Of a DNA stretch of 64,000 nt, positions 44,667 to 59,446 are shown piece by piece (position 1 is the stretch's first letter; each line of letters opens with the position of its first letter). A program made the position numbers and the translations under genes. This stretch comes from Enterobacter ludwigii. GTDB lineage: Bacteria; Pseudomonadota; Gammaproteobacteria; Enterobacterales; Enterobacteriaceae. Location of the stretch: contig NZ_CP017279.1 in the NCBI RefSeq assembly GCF_001750725.1, forward strand, positions 3,968,001 to 4,032,000, given 5' to 3'. Below the pieces are notes generated by a model, which did not search any database, had not been told where the DNA came from, and was given only the letters and a program-made list of their open reading frames with translations.

Positions 44667-46385
44667 TTAACCTTTGATGGCTTTCACCAGGTAATCAAGA
44701 ATGTCGCCAGTCTTGATCATCTGCTTTTCACCACTGCGACGGTATTTGTATTCAATGTCGTCGCTGTCGAGGTTACGGTCGCCGATGACTAAGGTGTGCG
44801 GGATACCGATCAGTTCCATATCGGCAAACATCACGCCTGGACGCTCTTTACGGTCATCCATCAGCACTTCGATACCCTGAGCGCGCAGCTCGGAGTAAAG
44901 TTTTTCGGCCAGCTCCTGCACACGGTAAGACTTGTGCATGTTCATTGGCAGAATAGCCACCTGGAACGGGGCGATATTGTCTGGCCAGACGATGCCACGT
45001 TCGTCGTAGTTTTGCTCAATGGCGGCTGCAACCACACGCGTCACACCGATACCGTAGCAACCCATGGTCAGGATCTGGTTGCGGCCATCTTCCCCCTGAA
45101 CGGCGGCATTCAGCGCGCGGGAATATTTATCCCCCAGCTGGAAGATGTGGCCCACTTCGATACCGCGTTTGATCATCAGGGTGCCCTGGCCGTCCGGGCT
45201 CGGATCGCCTGCCACCACGTTACGGATATCAGCCACTTCCGGCGTCGCGACATCGCGATCCCAGTTGATGCCGAAGTAATGTTTACCGTCGATGTTAGCG
45301 CCAGCGGCGAAGTCGCTCATTGCGGCTACCGTACGGTCAATAACCACCGGAACCGGCATATCCACCGGGCCCAGAGAGCCTGGACCTGCATTCACGACGG
45401 CACGGATTTCCGCTTCCGTTGCGAACATCAGTGGGCTGGCAACCTGAGGCAGCTTCTCAGCTTTCACTTCGTTCAGTTCGTGATCGCCACGCACCAGCAG
45501 GGCAACCAGCGGGTACGCGCTACCTTCGGTGGATTTCACCAGCAGGGTTTTTACCGTTTTTTCGACGGGCAGGTTGAACTGCTCAACCAGCTCGGCAATG
45601 GTTTTTGCGTGAGGTGTATCAACCAGCGTCATCTCTTCGGTTGCAGCAGCACGTGGCGCTTTAGGGGCCAGCGCTTCTGCAAACTCGATGTTCGCGGCGT
45701 AATCAGAAGAGTCAGAGAAGATCACATCGTCTTCACCGCTCTGAGCCAGAACCTGGAACTCATGAGACGCGCTTCCGCCGATAGAACCGGTATCAGCCTG
45801 TACAGCACGGAAATCCAGATCCATACGGGAGAAGATTTTGCTGTAAGCCTCGTACATTTTGTCGTAGGTCTCTTGCAGCGATTCCTGAGACGTATGGAAA
45901 GAGTAAGCATCTTTCATCAGGAATTCGCGTGAGCGCATGACGCCGAAACGTGGGCGAACTTCATCACGGAACTTGGTCTGGATCTGGAAGAAGTTCAGCG
46001 GCAGCTGTTTGTAAGAGCTCAGCTCATTACGAATCAGGTCGGTAATGACTTCTTCATGCGTTGGGCCGAGGACGAATGGACGCTCGCCACGATCAACGAA
46101 ACGCAGCAGCTCAGGGCCATATTGCTCCCAACGGCCGCTCTCCTGCCACAGGTCAGCGGGCTGAACCACAGGCATGGACACCTCGATAGCACCGGCGTTG
46201 TTCATCTCTTCACGCACGATGTTTTCGACTTTTTTCAGGACGCGCACGCCGGTCGGCAGCCAGGTATATAACCCGGAGGCCAGCTTGCGGATCATCCCGG
46301 CGCGCAGCATCAGCTGATGGCTGATCACTTCGGCGTCGGCAGGCGTCTCCTTCAGAGTGGAGAGCAGATATTGGCTAGTACGCAT
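44667..46385 (-). CDS. proS: ProS, prolyl-tRNA synthetase
   Basis: Class II synthetase charging tRNA-Pro. It has 572 residues, as in E. coli. It shows motif 2 ([20 protein letters not shown] near 130-150), an inserted YbaK-like editing domain that clears Ala-tRNA-Pro (about 225-400), motif 3 ([17 protein letters not shown] near 440-460) and a C-terminal anticodon-binding domain. It is transcribed away from the trmO/rcsF pair's terminus and converges on nlpE. Confidence 0.98.
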   Translation of the reverse strand: MRTSQYLLSTLKETPADAEVISHQLMLRAGMIRKLASGLYTWLPTGVRVLKKVENIVREEMNNAGAIEVSMPVVQPADLWQESGRWEQYGPELLRFVDRGERPFVLGPTHEEVITDLIRNELSSYKQLPLNFFQIQTKFRDEVRPRFGVMRSREFLMKDAYSFHTSQESLQETYDKMYEAYSKIFSRMDLDFRAVQADTGSIGGSASHEFQVLAQSGEDDVIFSDSSDYAANIEFAEALAPKAPRAAATEEMTLVDTPHAKTIAELVEQFNLPVEKTVKTLLVKSTEGSAYPLVALLVRGDHELNEVKAEKLPQVASPLMFATEAEIRAVVNAGPGSLGPVDMPVPVVIDRTVAAMSDFAAGANIDGKHYFGINWDRDVATPEVADIRNVVAGDPSPDGQGTLMIKRGIEVGHIFQLGDKYSRALNAAVQGEDGRNQILTMGCYGIGVTRVVAAAIEQNYDERGIVWPDNIAPFQVAILPMNMHKSYRVQELAEKLYSELRAQGIEVLMDDRKERPGVMFADMELIGIPHTLVIGDRNLDSDDIEYKYRRSGEKQMIKTGDILDYLVKAIKG

Positions 46386-46497
46386 GTTGTTACGGTTCCA
46401 TTTCGACGATTGGAACAGGCTGAAACACCAGCCTGAGACAAAAAAAGTGGTTTAGTTTACCAGTGTGGCAAAGATGCCAAAAGAGAGGAGGACAAAA

Positions 46498-47202
46498 TTA
46501 CCTGGGTTCAAGGGCAAACACCTCAAAACCTGCCCCGGTCACGCGCCAGCGAACGTTAAAATCCAGCAGCCAGACGGCGTAGGTTTTCCCGGCGTCCTCT
46601 TCTTTACGATAGGCCGGACGGGGGTCCTGAGCCAGCACTTCGGTGATAAAGTCACGAAGGCGGGGATAGCGTGTTTCCAGCTGCTGAAGCTGCGTGGTTA
46701 TCTCAGCCGTGAAGTGAACAGGCATATCTGCCTGCGGTGCTTCCTGGGCATAGCTTGCGCGGGCGTCGGGTAACGCTTCGGCAAAGGGGAGATACGGCTT
46801 GATATCGATAACTGGCGTGCCATCAACCAGGTCAAGGCTGCCTAACTCCAGTATGACCTGATCCTTCTGACAGCGTATACCTTTCAGTTCGACCAGCGAC
46901 ATCCCGACAGGGTTTGGACGGAAGGTTGAGCGCGTCGCAAACACGCCCATCCTGGCGTTGCCTCCCAGGCGAGGAGGGCGTACGGTCGGACGCCAGCCAC
47001 CTTCCATCGTCTGGTGAAACACAAACACAATCCATAAGTGGCTGAATGCTTCGAGCCCGCGTACGGCATCGGCCTGATTGTAGGGCGCGATCAAGTGAAG
47101 CTCGCCACCGCTGGTGACCAGACCTGGCTGGCGTGGCACGGCGAACTTCTCTTTATAGGGAGAGCGAATAACGCCTATCTGTTCGAACTGAAATGAACTC
47201 AT
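46498..47202 (-). CDS. trmO: TrmO (TsaA/YaeB), tRNA N6-threonylcarbamoyladenosine methyltransferase
   Basis: AdoMet-dependent methylation of t6A37 to m6t6A in tRNA-Thr(GGU), using an unusual single-sheet beta-barrel fold. The start is ATG 47202 (MSSFQFEQIG), giving 234 residues (235 in E. coli); a 17-codon upstream extension lies inside rcsF. Conserved segments are EQIGVIRSPYKEKFAVPRQ and GVFATRSTFRPNPVGMSLVE. It overlaps the rcsF stop by four bases (ATGA). Confidence 0.95.
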   Translation of the reverse strand: MSSFQFEQIGVIRSPYKEKFAVPRQPGLVTSGGELHLIAPYNQADAVRGLEAFSHLWIVFVFHQTMEGGWRPTVRPPRLGGNARMGVFATRSTFRPNPVGMSLVELKGIRCQKDQVILELGSLDLVDGTPVIDIKPYLPFAEALPDARASYAQEAPQADMPVHFTAEITTQLQQLETRYPRLRDFITEVLAQDPRPAYRKEEDAGKTYAVWLLDFNVRWRVTGAGFEVFALEPR

Positions 47203-47603
47203 TTCGCCGTAATGTTCAGCGCCGAGCCGATGCAAACCGCCTGACGGTAACAACCCGGTGTTCCACTGGTCACTTCGCAGCTATGCAGCAGAACCGCGTT
47301 GGCTTTCATTTTTGCCGCGTTGATCTGCATGCGTTTACGCGCTGTTGGGATATTCGGTGGAGAGTCCTGATTGGTAGCCTGACAGGATTCGCCGCTTACT
47401 TCACCCAGTTCACGGAAAGGTTTACCCACGAGTTCGTCAGCTTTGGTAATAATGCGAACCGGCGCAGGGCGAGGCGCTTTCGGTTTTACGGGTTCTGCTT
47501 TTGGCGGGGTTGCCGTGCTTTGGACAGGTTCAACAGGAGATCTGCTTAGCATAGAACAGCCGCTCAGCATGAGTGCTAAAAGACAGATCGGTAAAGCACG
47601 CAT
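47199..47603 (-). CDS. rcsF: RcsF, outer-membrane lipoprotein sensor of the Rcs phosphorelay
   Basis: Detects lipopolysaccharide and peptidoglycan stress and relieves IgaA inhibition of RcsC/D. It has 134 residues. The lipobox LMLSGC gives lipidated C16. A proline-rich linker (about 24-49) suits threading through a barrel, and the folded domain contains four cysteines for two disulfides (SCQA, LHSCEV, PGCYR, AVCIG). It is first in a pair with trmO. BamA, its known barrel partner, is also encoded in this window. Confidence 0.96.
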   Translation of the reverse strand: MRALPICLLALMLSGCSMLSRSPVEPVQSTATPPKAEPVKPKAPRPAPVRIITKADELVGKPFRELGEVSGESCQATNQDSPPNIPTARKRMQINAAKMKANAVLLHSCEVTSGTPGCYRQAVCIGSALNITAK

Positions 47604-47663
47604 AATAATTCCTCAATGGATAATCAAAACGTCAGATATTGAATCAGTTGACTGCACAAATGA

Positions 47664-47687
47664 CAAGACGGGCATAAGCCCGTCTTG
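47664..47687. terminator. Terminator after metQ
   Basis: CAAGACGGGC (47664-47673), ATAA loop, GCCCGTCTTG (47678-47687): a perfect 10-bp stem between the metQ end and the rcsF promoter region. Confidence 0.85.
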
Positions 47688-47709
47688 ATGATATTACACT
47701 GAGGTGAGA

Positions 47710-48525
47710 TTACCAGCCCTTAACAGCGCCGCCGTTAAACACTTTGTTGGCTTCCTGGTAAACTTCGTCAGACTGATAAGCCTGTACGAACTTCTTCACG
47801 TTTTCCGCATCTTTGTTGTCTTCGCGAGTCACGATCAGGTTTACATACGGGGAGTCTTTGTCTTCAACGAAGATACCGTCTTTCGCTGGCGTCAGGCCAA
47901 TCTGGCTGGCGTACGTGGTGTTGATAACGGCCAGGGCAATTTGCGCGTCGTCGAGAGAACGTGGCAGCTGTGGGGCTTCCAGCTCAACAATTTTCAGATT
48001 TTTCGGATTCTCGGTGACATCCAGAACGGTTGGCAGCAGGCCAACACCGTCTTTCAGCTTAATCAGGCCCACTTTCTGCAGCAGCAGCAGGGAACGGCCA
48101 AGGTTGGTTGGGTCGTTAGGGACGGCAACCTGAGAGCCTGGCTGCAGTTCGTCCAGAGATTTAATTTTCTTGGAGTAACCGGCAATAGGGTAAACAAAGG
48201 TGTTACCCACACCCACCAGTTTATAGCCGCGATCCTTGATCTGCTGATCCAGGTAAGGTTTGTGCTGGAAGGCGTTGGCGTCGATATCGCCTTTGCTCAG
48301 CGCTTCGTTCGGCAGAACGTAATCGTTAAAGGTCACCAGCTCAACGTCCAGACCATACTTCTCTTTCGCGACTTTCTGCGCGACTTCAGCAACCTGCTGT
48401 TCTGCACCCACGATAACGCCCACTTTGATGTGGTTTGGATCTTTTTCGTCCTGACCGCAACCCACCAGTGCCAGAGAGCCGATCAGCGCGCCTACCGCTG
48501 CAAAGGTCTTTAATTTAAACGCCAT
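47710..48525 (-). CDS. metQ: MetQ, D/L-methionine-binding lipoprotein
   Basis: Substrate-binding lipoprotein of the MetNIQ importer. It has 271 residues, as in E. coli. The lipobox LALVGC gives lipidated C23. The NlpA-family fold begins HIKVGVIVGAEQQVAEV and contains LVTFNDYVLPNEAL. It is third in the metN-metI-metQ operon, 40 bases after metI. Confidence 0.97.
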   Translation of the reverse strand: MAFKLKTFAAVGALIGSLALVGCGQDEKDPNHIKVGVIVGAEQQVAEVAQKVAKEKYGLDVELVTFNDYVLPNEALSKGDIDANAFQHKPYLDQQIKDRGYKLVGVGNTFVYPIAGYSKKIKSLDELQPGSQVAVPNDPTNLGRSLLLLQKVGLIKLKDGVGLLPTVLDVTENPKNLKIVELEAPQLPRSLDDAQIALAVINTTYASQIGLTPAKDGIFVEDKDSPYVNLIVTREDNKDAENVKKFVQAYQSDEVYQEANKVFNGGAVKGW

Positions 48526-48565
48526 GTTATATCCTTAACTCGTCGAGTTTGTGTTGTGTGTAACG

Positions 48566-49219
48566 TTATTTGTGAGTAACAGTCCGGACGATGCGATCGC
48601 CAGAGAACTGGATTAAGTAAACCAGCACAACCAGCAATACCAGAACGGTATTCATTACGGTAGCGTTATAACCAATATAGCCGTACTGGTAGCCAATCTG
48701 GCCTAAACCGCCGGCGCCAACGGCACCGCCCATCGCGGAATAACCCACCAGAGTAATCAACGTAATGGTTGCCGCGTTAACCAGCCCAGGCAGCGCTTCA
48801 GGCAGCAGGACTTTACGCACGATCTGCATTGGCGTTGCCCCCATCGCGCGGGAAGCCTCGATCAAACCGGTCGGGATTTCCAGCAGGGCGTTTTCCACCA
48901 TACGGGCGATAAACGGCGCAGCTCCCACGGTCAGCGGAACGATGGCTGCCTGCAAACCGATAGACGTTCCCACGATCACACGGGTAAATGGAATCATCCA
49001 CACCAGCAGAATAATGAACGGGATAGAACGGAAGATATTCACCAGTGCAGACAGGGTGCGATACAGCTTCGCGTTCTCAATGATTTGTCCCGGGCGCGTC
49101 ACATACAACAGCACGCCGACCGGCAGACCAATCACAAAACCAAAGAAGCCTGATACAAAGGTCATTGCCAGCGTTTCCCAAACGCCGCGAACCAGCAGCC
49201 ACATCATCGGCTCAGACAT
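48566..49219 (-). CDS. metI: MetI, methionine ABC transporter permease
   Basis: Inner-membrane permease of MetNIQ with five membrane helices in 217 residues, as in E. coli. The EAA coupling motif is visible ([20 protein letters not shown], about residues 120-139). The start overlaps the metN end by 8 bases. Confidence 0.97.
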   Translation of the reverse strand: MSEPMMWLLVRGVWETLAMTFVSGFFGFVIGLPVGVLLYVTRPGQIIENAKLYRTLSALVNIFRSIPFIILLVWMIPFTRVIVGTSIGLQAAIVPLTVGAAPFIARMVENALLEIPTGLIEASRAMGATPMQIVRKVLLPEALPGLVNAATITLITLVGYSAMGGAVGAGGLGQIGYQYGYIGYNATVMNTVLVLLVVLVYLIQFSGDRIVRTVTHK

Positions 49220-50243
49220 AACCCAGTACCTCTACTTTTACGTGATGTTCTTGCAGCCAGGCAATTGCCGCCTGGGTTTCTGCTTGTGTGCCGTGCATTT
49301 CCGTCAGCATGATGCCGAACTTCACGCCACCGGCGTAATCCATTTGCGCGCTGATGATGTTGTTATTCACATTAAAGCGGCGCGCGGTTTCGGACAGCAG
49401 TGGCGCATCGACGGACTGGCCAGTGAACTCCATACGCAGCATCGGGACGCTGTCCGCGGTCGATTCTGTTTTTAAACGCTCCAGATAATCTTCCGGAATA
49501 TCCAGGTGCAGCGTGGACTGAATAAACTGTTGTGCCAGTGGGGTTTTCGGATGGGAAAACACTTCGCTGACCGTGTCTTGCTCAATCAACTCACCGTTGC
49601 TGATTACCGCGACGCAATCACAGATGCGTTTCACCACGTCCATTTCATGTGTAATAAGGAGAATGGTCAGGCCGAGGCGACGGTTGATGTCCTTCAGAAG
49701 CTCCAGAATGGAACGCGTAGTGGCGGGATCTAATGCGCTGGTGGCTTCATCGCACAGCAGCACTTTCGGGTTACTTGCCAGCGCGCGGGCAATGGCCACA
49801 CGCTGTTTTTGTCCACCGGACAGGTTTGCCGGGTAGCTATCGTGTTTATCACCCAGTCCAACGAGATCCAGCAGTTCGGTTACGCGACGCTTAACTTCTT
49901 CTTTTGGCGTGTTGTCCAGTTCCAGCGGCAAGGCAACGTTGCCAAACACCGTACGGGAGGCCAGCAGGTTAAAGTGCTGGAAGATCATGCCAATCTGGCG
50001 GCGTGCTTTCGTCAGTTCTTTCTCTGAAAGGGCGGTCAGTTCCTGCCCGCCTACTTCTACACGACCCTGGGTTGGGCGCTCAAGCAGGTTAACACAACGG
50101 ATCAGCGTACTTTTACCTGCACCCGATGCGCCAATGACGCCATAAATTTGACCAGCAGGAACATGCAGACTGACATTGTTCAGCGCCTGAATGGTTCGGT
50201 TCCCCTGCTGGAACACTTTGGTGATATTGGAAAGTTTAATCAT
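49212..50243 (-). CDS. metN: MetN, methionine ABC transporter ATPase
   Basis: ATPase of the methionine importer with a regulatory C-terminal domain. It has 343 residues, as in E. coli. Walker [10 protein letters not shown] is at 38-46, followed by the signature [15 protein letters not shown] (about 140-154) and Walker [13 protein letters not shown]. The C-terminal NIL/ACT-like domain (about 265-343) binds methionine and shuts the transporter off (transinhibition). It is first in the operon, with a MetJ box upstream. Confidence 0.98.
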   Translation of the reverse strand: MIKLSNITKVFQQGNRTIQALNNVSLHVPAGQIYGVIGASGAGKSTLIRCVNLLERPTQGRVEVGGQELTALSEKELTKARRQIGMIFQHFNLLASRTVFGNVALPLELDNTPKEEVKRRVTELLDLVGLGDKHDSYPANLSGGQKQRVAIARALASNPKVLLCDEATSALDPATTRSILELLKDINRRLGLTILLITHEMDVVKRICDCVAVISNGELIEQDTVSEVFSHPKTPLAQQFIQSTLHLDIPEDYLERLKTESTADSVPMLRMEFTGQSVDAPLLSETARRFNVNNNIISAQMDYAGGVKFGIMLTEMHGTQAETQAAIAWLQEHHVKVEVLGYV

Positions 50244-50335
50244 TAGATTATTTTTATCGTATGTAAGTTAGCCGTGGCATTTTCTTCTGCCAGATACGGG
50301 TGATGACCGTAAACAAAACGGATGTTAAGGCATCC

Positions 50336-50343
50336 AGACGTCT
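50336..50343 (-). promoter_or_regulatory. MetJ operator (Met box) upstream of metNIQ
   Basis: A perfect AGACGTCT Met box at 50336-50343, 93 bases upstream of metN. The flanking 8-mer on the left (AGGCATCC) matches the consensus in five of eight positions, giving a possible tandem pair. MetJ with AdoMet represses this operon in E. coli. Confidence 0.8.
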
Positions 50344-50431
50344 AAATCAATCCAACTCTGTACGATGAGCACTTTATTGCGCTGCGATTCATGAGATACT
50401 AGCTGTACATGCCTTTTTCAGGAGCAAACCG

Positions 50432-50998
50432 GTGGCAAAATCAGTACCCGCAATTTTTCTCGATCGTGATGGCACTATTAATGTGGATCACGGTTATGTC
50501 CACGAGATTGATGAGTTCGAGTTTATCGAGGGCGTTATCGATGCCATGCGCCAGCTGAAAGAGATGGGCTATGCGCTGGTGGTCGTGACCAACCAGTCCG
50601 GCATCGCACGTGGAAAATTCACCGAGGCGCAATTCGAGACGCTGACGGAATGGATGGACTGGTCGCTGGCTGACCGCGGTGTCGAACTTGATGGCATTTA
50701 CTATTGCCCGCACCACCCGCAGGGAACTGTAGAAGAGTTTCGCCAGACGTGTGATTGCCGCAAGCCGCATCCGGGAATGTTTATCTCTGCGCAGGAATTC
50801 CTGCATATCGATATGGCTGCTTCTTATATGGTGGGCGATAAACTGGAAGATATGCAGGCAGCAACCGCCGCAGGTGTGGGGACTAAAATACTTGTGCGCA
50901 CCGGCAAACCTGTGACGCCTGAAGCAGAGAGTGCTGCGGATTGGGTGATTAATAGCCTGGCAGAGCTGCCAAAAGAGATTAAAAAGCACCAAAAATAG
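50432..50998 (+). CDS. gmhB: GmhB, D,D-heptose 1,7-bisphosphate phosphatase
   Basis: HAD phosphatase that removes the 7-phosphate in ADP-heptose synthesis for the lipopolysaccharide inner core. The start is a GTG at 50432 (VAKSVPAIF) behind AGGAG, giving 188 residues (191 in E. coli). The nucleophile and acid are D11 and D13 in FLDRDGTIN. The structural zinc site is visible as YCPHHPQG and CDCRKPHPG. It lies directly upstream of the rRNA operon, as at E. coli rrnH. Confidence 0.97.
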   Translation: MAKSVPAIFLDRDGTINVDHGYVHEIDEFEFIEGVIDAMRQLKEMGYALVVVTNQSGIARGKFTEAQFETLTEWMDWSLADRGVELDGIYYCPHHPQGTVEEFRQTCDCRKPHPGMFISAQEFLHIDMAASYMVGDKLEDMQAATAAGVGTKILVRTGKPVTPEAESAADWVINSLAELPKEIKKHQK

Positions 50999-51047
50999 CC
51001 TTTTTGGTGAAAAGGTGAGCGGTCGAAATAAAAATGCATATTTCCGC

Positions 51048-51075
51048 TTGTCATTCCTCGGCGGCACCCTATAAT
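51048..51075 (+). promoter_or_regulatory. rRNA operon P1 promoter
   Basis: TTGTCA (51048-51053) and a perfect TATAAT (51070-51075) with the 16-base spacing of rrn P1 promoters. An AT-rich UP-type element lies upstream (about 51025-51045) and a GCGCC discriminator downstream, which implies ppGpp and Fis control. Confidence 0.92.
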
Positions 51076-51156
51076 GCGCCTCCATCGACACGGCGGATGT
51101 GAATCACTTCACAGATAACCCGGTCGGTTGAAGAGAAAAAATCCTGAACTTCAGGG

Positions 51157-51184
51157 TTGACTCTGAAAGAGGAAAGCGTAATAT
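51157..51184 (+). promoter_or_regulatory. rRNA operon P2 promoter
   Basis: TTGACT (51157-51162) and TAATAT (51179-51184), 16-base spacing, about 110 bases after P1. Confidence 0.85.
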
Positions 51185-51224
51185 ACGCCACCTCGCGACG
51201 GTGAGCTGTAAGCCGCGTCGCAAC

Positions 51225-51236
51225 TGCTCTTTAACA
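51225..51236 (+). promoter_or_regulatory. boxA antitermination site, rRNA leader
   Basis: TGCTCTTTAACA matches the rrn boxA that recruits NusB/NusE to build the antitermination complex. The rest of the gmhB-16S gap (50999-51369) is leader RNA and promoters, with no further gene seen. Confidence 0.92.
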
Positions 51237-51369
51237 ATTTATCAGACAATCTGTGTGGGCACTCAAAGTGACATGGATTCTTAATGTCTTCGGACACTAA
51301 ATGAATACCAAAGTCTCTGAGTGAACATACGTAATTCATTACGAAGTTTAATTCACGAGCATCAAACTT

Positions 51370-52909
<1,540 letters not shown>

Positions 52910-52979
52910 CCTTAAAGAACCTGCCTTTGTAGTGCTCACACAGATTGTCTGATGAAAAACAGCAGTAAAAAACCTCTAC

Positions 52980-53056
<77 letters not shown>

Positions 53057-53094
53057 AATCTGTCATGCAGATTTGAAGAGGTTGGTCATACGAT

Positions 53095-53170
53095 GGGGCT
53101 ATAGCTCAGCTGGGAGAGCGCCTGCTTTGCACGCAGGAGGTCTGCGGTTCGATCCCGCATAGCTCCACCA
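53095..53170 (+). tRNA. alaV: tRNA-Ala (UGC anticodon)
   Basis: 76 bases with encoded CCA. The anticodon loop TTTGCAC holds TGC; the T-arm is GGTTCGATCCC. With tRNA-Ile it gives the spacer type found in E. coli rrnA, rrnD and rrnH, not the tRNA-Glu type of rrnE. Confidence 0.97.
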
Positions 53171-53231
53171 TCTTTTACTGCGAAAACAAGAAAACTTCAG
53201 AGTGAACCTGAAAAGGTGCACTGCGAAGTTT

Positions 53232-53240
53232 TGCTCTTTA
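53232..53240 (+). promoter_or_regulatory. Spacer boxA ahead of 23S
   Basis: TGCTCTTTA in the 16S-23S spacer, the second antitermination site of rrn operons. Confidence 0.8.
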
Positions 53241-53350
53241 AAAATCTGGATCAAGCTGAAAATTGAAACGACACACAGTTAATGTGTGTTCGAGTCTCTC
53301 AAATTTTCGCAAACCGGTGATGAATCGAAAGAAACATCTTCGGGTTGTGA

Positions 53351-56256
<2,906 letters not shown>

Positions 56257-56317
56257 ACAACGCCGAAGATGTTTTGGCGATGAGAGACGATTTTCAGCTG
56301 ATACAGATAACAGAATT

Positions 56318-56437
56318 TGCCTGGCGGCTTTAGCGCGGTGGTCCCACCTGACCCCATGCCGAACTCAGAAGTGAAACGCCGTAGCGCCGATGGTAGTGTG
56401 GGGTCTCCCCATGTGAGAGTAGGGAACTGCCAGGCAT
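56318..56437 (+). rRNA. rrf: 5S ribosomal RNA
   Basis: 120 bases, from TGCCTGGCGG to CTGCCAGGCAT, whose ends pair. It differs from the E. coli sequence I recall in the first stem-loop (GGCTTTAGCG). No tRNA follows it, unlike E. coli rrnH, which ends with tRNA-Asp. Confidence 0.98.
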
Positions 56438-56448
56438 CAATTAAAAGA

Positions 56449-56477
56449 ACCCCGTACCGTATGGTGCGGGGTTTTTT
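56449..56477 (+). terminator. rRNA operon terminator
   Basis: CCCCGTACC (56450-56458) against GGTGCGGGG (56463-56471), then TTTTTT. Confidence 0.92.
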
Positions 56478-56562
56478 GCTTTTTGGGCTTCTTACTTCCT
56501 CCTTGAAACTTTCTCACCTTCCGCTTGCAGACTCGACATTCAGCCTGTTTCTGGGTATCGTT

Positions 56563-56594
56563 AGCTGTCTGGATGTCTAAACGTTTATACGTAT
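56563..56594 (+). promoter_or_regulatory. Four tandem MetJ boxes upstream of metA
   Basis: Four contiguous 8-mers, AGCTGTCT, GGATGTCT, AAACGTTT and ATACGTAT, each match the AGACGTCT consensus at six of eight positions. They end 19 bases before the metA ATG. Weak boxes in tandem are the typical MetJ-AdoMet operator layout, and this one matches the E. coli metA region from memory. Confidence 0.85.
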
Positions 56595-56613
56595 GCTGTG
56601 AGGATATGAGGTT

Positions 56614-57543
56614 ATGCCGATTCGGGTGCAGGACGAGCTACCAGCCGTCAATTTCTTACGTGATGAAAACGTCTTTGTGATGACGACTTCACGCGCTACA
56701 GGTCAGGAAATTCGCCCACTGAAGGTGCTTATTCTCAATCTGATGCCGAAAAAGATCGAAACAGAGAACCAGTTCCTGCGTTTGCTTTCGAACTCGCCGC
56801 TGCAGGTTGATATCCAGCTGCTGCGAATCGATGCCCGTGAGTCGCGAAATACGCCTTCTGAGCATCTGAATAATTTTTACTGTAACTTCGACGACATTCG
56901 CGACGAAAACTTCGACGGGCTGATTGTGACCGGTGCACCGCTGGGCCTGGTCGAATTTAATGATGTTGCCTACTGGCCGCAGATCAAACAGGTACTGGAG
57001 TGGGCTAAAGATCACGTCACGTCCACGCTGTTTGTTTGTTGGGCGGTGCAAGCCGCCCTGAATATCCTCTATGGGATCCCCAAACAAACCCGCACTGAGA
57101 AGCTTTCAGGTGTTTACGAGCACCACCTTGTCCAACCTCACGCCCTGTTGACGCGCGGGTTCGATGACTCCTTCCTGGCGCCACACTCGCGCTACGCCGA
57201 TTTTCCGGCACAGCTGATTCGTGATTACACCGATCTCGATATCCTGGCCGAAACCGAAGACGGGGATGCTTACCTGTTTGCCAGTAAAGACAAGCGCATT
57301 GCCTTTGTTACCGGGCATCCTGAATACGATCCGAACACCCTCGCGTCGGAGTATTTCCGTGACGTTGAAGCCGGTCTGAATCCGGACGTTCCGTACAACT
57401 ATTTCCCCAAAAACGATCCACAGAACAAACCGAGAGCCACCTGGCGTAGCCACGGGAATTTGCTGTTTACTAACTGGCTCAACTATTACGTCTACCAGAT
57501 CACACCATACGATCTGCGCCACATGAATCCAACGCTGGAGTAA
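56614..57543 (+). CDS. metA: MetA, homoserine O-succinyltransferase
   Basis: First committed enzyme of methionine synthesis: succinyl-CoA plus homoserine to O-succinylhomoserine. It has 309 residues, as in E. coli. The catalytic cysteine is C142 (FVCWAVQAA) with H235 and E237 in TGHPEYD; an oxyanion segment TGAPLG lies at 106-111. It has MetJ boxes upstream and a terminator downstream. It starts 177 bases after the 5S gene; E. coli yjaA and yjaB, which lie between rrnE and metA, are missing. Confidence 0.98.
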   Translation: MPIRVQDELPAVNFLRDENVFVMTTSRATGQEIRPLKVLILNLMPKKIETENQFLRLLSNSPLQVDIQLLRIDARESRNTPSEHLNNFYCNFDDIRDENFDGLIVTGAPLGLVEFNDVAYWPQIKQVLEWAKDHVTSTLFVCWAVQAALNILYGIPKQTRTEKLSGVYEHHLVQPHALLTRGFDDSFLAPHSRYADFPAQLIRDYTDLDILAETEDGDAYLFASKDKRIAFVTGHPEYDPNTLASEYFRDVEAGLNPDVPYNYFPKNDPQNKPRATWRSHGNLLFTNWLNYYVYQITPYDLRHMNPTLE

Positions 57544-57587
57544 TCTTCTGCACTAAACGATCCTAAAGCGTTTCAGCTATTCACATC

Positions 57588-57609
57588 AGGCACCTTCGGG
57601 TGCCTTTTT
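57588..57609 (+). terminator. Terminator after metA
   Basis: AGGCACC (57588-57594), TTCG tetraloop, GGTGCCT (57599-57605), then TTTT. Confidence 0.92.
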
Positions 57610-57690
57610 CATTTCCGAAATGTCACTCAACAAACAATAAAACTTTAATTTCATATTAATCAATGCGTTAAATGCATTTAATAATTAAAA

Positions 57691-57730
57691 TGGAAATTGT
57701 TTTTGATTTTGAAAAAAATATAGATAGTCT
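57691..57730 (+). promoter_or_regulatory. aceBAK promoter with IclR operator
   Basis: TTGATT (57703-57708) as the -35 and TAGTCT (57725-57730) as the -10, 16 bases apart. The stretch TGGAAATTGTTTTTGATTTT overlapping the -35 matches the IclR-bound region of the E. coli operon from memory. The rest of the metA-aceB gap is AT-rich with no gene. Confidence 0.75.
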
Positions 57731-57813
57731 TAATTCTGCTGAGCGAAAACTACACAACGATCTTTCGTTCGCATCGGGGGCGTGATTTTGGATCTTTGAT
57801 GAGGAGCAGAGTA

Positions 57814-59415
57814 ATGACTCAACAGGCAACGACGGTCGATGAACTGGCCTTTACCCAGCCGCATGGCGAGCAAGAACAGCAAATTTTGACAGCAGACGCT
57901 GTCGAATTCCTGACCGAACTGGTGACCCGCTTTACGCCAACGCGCAATAAGCTGCTGGCGGCACGCATTCATCAGCAGCAGGAAATTGACGATGGCAAGT
58001 TGCCTGGGTTTATTTCGGAAACCGCTTCCATTCGCCGTGGTGAGTGGAAAATCCGCGGCATTCCGGATGATTTACAGGATCGGCGCGTCGAAATCACCGG
58101 CCCGGTGGAGCGCAAAATGGTGATCAACGCCATGAACGCGAACGTAAAAGTCTTTATGGCAGATTTTGAGGACTCACTGGCGCCGGACTGGCATAAGGTT
58201 ATCGACGGGCAAATCAATCTGCGCGACGCCGTGAACGGCACCATCAGCTATACCAACGAAGCCGGCAAAATCTATCAACTGAAACCCAATCCGGCGGTTC
58301 TGATCTGTCGCGTACGTGGACTGCATCTGCCTGAAAAGCATGTCACCTGGCGTGGCGAAGCTATTCCGGGCAGTCTGTTTGACTTCGCCCTCTATTTCTT
58401 CCACAACCACAAGAATCTGCTGGCAAAAGGCAGCGGCCCCTATTTCTATCTGCCGAAAACACAGGCCTGGCAGGAAGCGGCCTGGTGGAGTGAAGTGTTT
58501 AGCTACACGGAAGATCGTTTCAACCTGCCGCGCGGCACCATTAAAGCCACCCTGCTGATTGAAACGCTGCCTGCCGTGTTCCAGATGAACGAAATTCTGC
58601 ATGCGCTGCGCGACCATATTGTTGGGCTGAACTGTGGACGCTGGGATTACATCTTCAGCTACATCAAAACCCTGAAAAATCATCCCGATCGTGTGCTGCC
58701 GGATCGCCAGGTGGTCACCATGGATAAACCGTTCCTGAGTGCCTACTCACGCCTGTTGATTAAAACCTGCCACAAGCGCGGGGCCTTTGCGATGGGTGGA
58801 ATGGCGGCATTTATCCCAAGCAAAGATGCTGAACGTAACAATCAGGTGCTCAACAAGGTGAAAGCCGATAAAGAGCTTGAAGCACGAAATGGCCATGACG
58901 GAACGTGGATCGCGCATCCGGGTCTGGCGGATACGGCAATGGACGTCTTCAACCGCGTACTCGGTGAGAACAAAAACCAGCTGTTTGTGACGCGTGATGA
59001 GGATGCCCCAACGGCTGAAGAACACCTGCTGGCACCGTGTGCGGGCGAGCGTACGGAAGAGGGCATGCGCGCCAATATCCGCGTAGCCGTCCAGTACATT
59101 GAAGCGTGGATCTCCGGTAACGGCTGCGTGCCGATCTACGGCCTGATGGAAGATGCCGCTACCGCCGAGATCTCTCGCACCTCAATCTGGCAGTGGATCC
59201 ACCATCAAAAAACGCTCAGTAACGGCAAGCCGGTGACCAAATCCCTGTTCCGTCAGATGCTGGCCGAAGAGATGCGGGTGATCCAGGACGAACTGGGTGA
59301 ACACCGCTTCAGCAGCGGACGTTTTGATGACGCCGCACGCCTGATGGAGCAAATCACCACATCCGATGACTTAATCGACTTCCTGACCCTGCCGGGCTAC
59401 CGCTTCCTGGCGTAA
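57814..59415 (+). CDS. aceB: AceB, malate synthase A
   Basis: Condenses glyoxylate with acetyl-CoA to malate in the glyoxylate bypass, allowing growth on acetate and fatty acids. The start is ATG 57814 (MTQQATTV) after GAGGAG, giving 533 residues as in E. coli. It has the TIM-barrel malate synthase features: [14 protein letters not shown] near 112, [13 protein letters not shown] near 167 and [16 protein letters not shown] near 410. It is first in aceBAK. Confidence 0.98.
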   Translation: MTQQATTVDELAFTQPHGEQEQQILTADAVEFLTELVTRFTPTRNKLLAARIHQQQEIDDGKLPGFISETASIRRGEWKIRGIPDDLQDRRVEITGPVERKMVINAMNANVKVFMADFEDSLAPDWHKVIDGQINLRDAVNGTISYTNEAGKIYQLKPNPAVLICRVRGLHLPEKHVTWRGEAIPGSLFDFALYFFHNHKNLLAKGSGPYFYLPKTQAWQEAAWWSEVFSYTEDRFNLPRGTIKATLLIETLPAVFQMNEILHALRDHIVGLNCGRWDYIFSYIKTLKNHPDRVLPDRQVVTMDKPFLSAYSRLLIKTCHKRGAFAMGGMAAFIPSKDAERNNQVLNKVKADKELEARNGHDGTWIAHPGLADTAMDVFNRVLGENKNQLFVTRDEDAPTAEEHLLAPCAGERTEEGMRANIRVAVQYIEAWISGNGCVPIYGLMEDAATAEISRTSIWQWIHHQKTLSNGKPVTKSLFRQMLAEEMRVIQDELGEHRFSSGRFDDAARLMEQITTSDDLIDFLTLPGYRFLA

Positions 59416-59446
59416 TTCACCCCACAACAATATGGAGCATCTGCAC

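Noticed and set aside
44796..45932. 378-residue plus-strand open frame inside proS
   Set aside because: Antisense shadow of proS, rich in His/Arg/Gln as expected from reversed biased codons; no family features.
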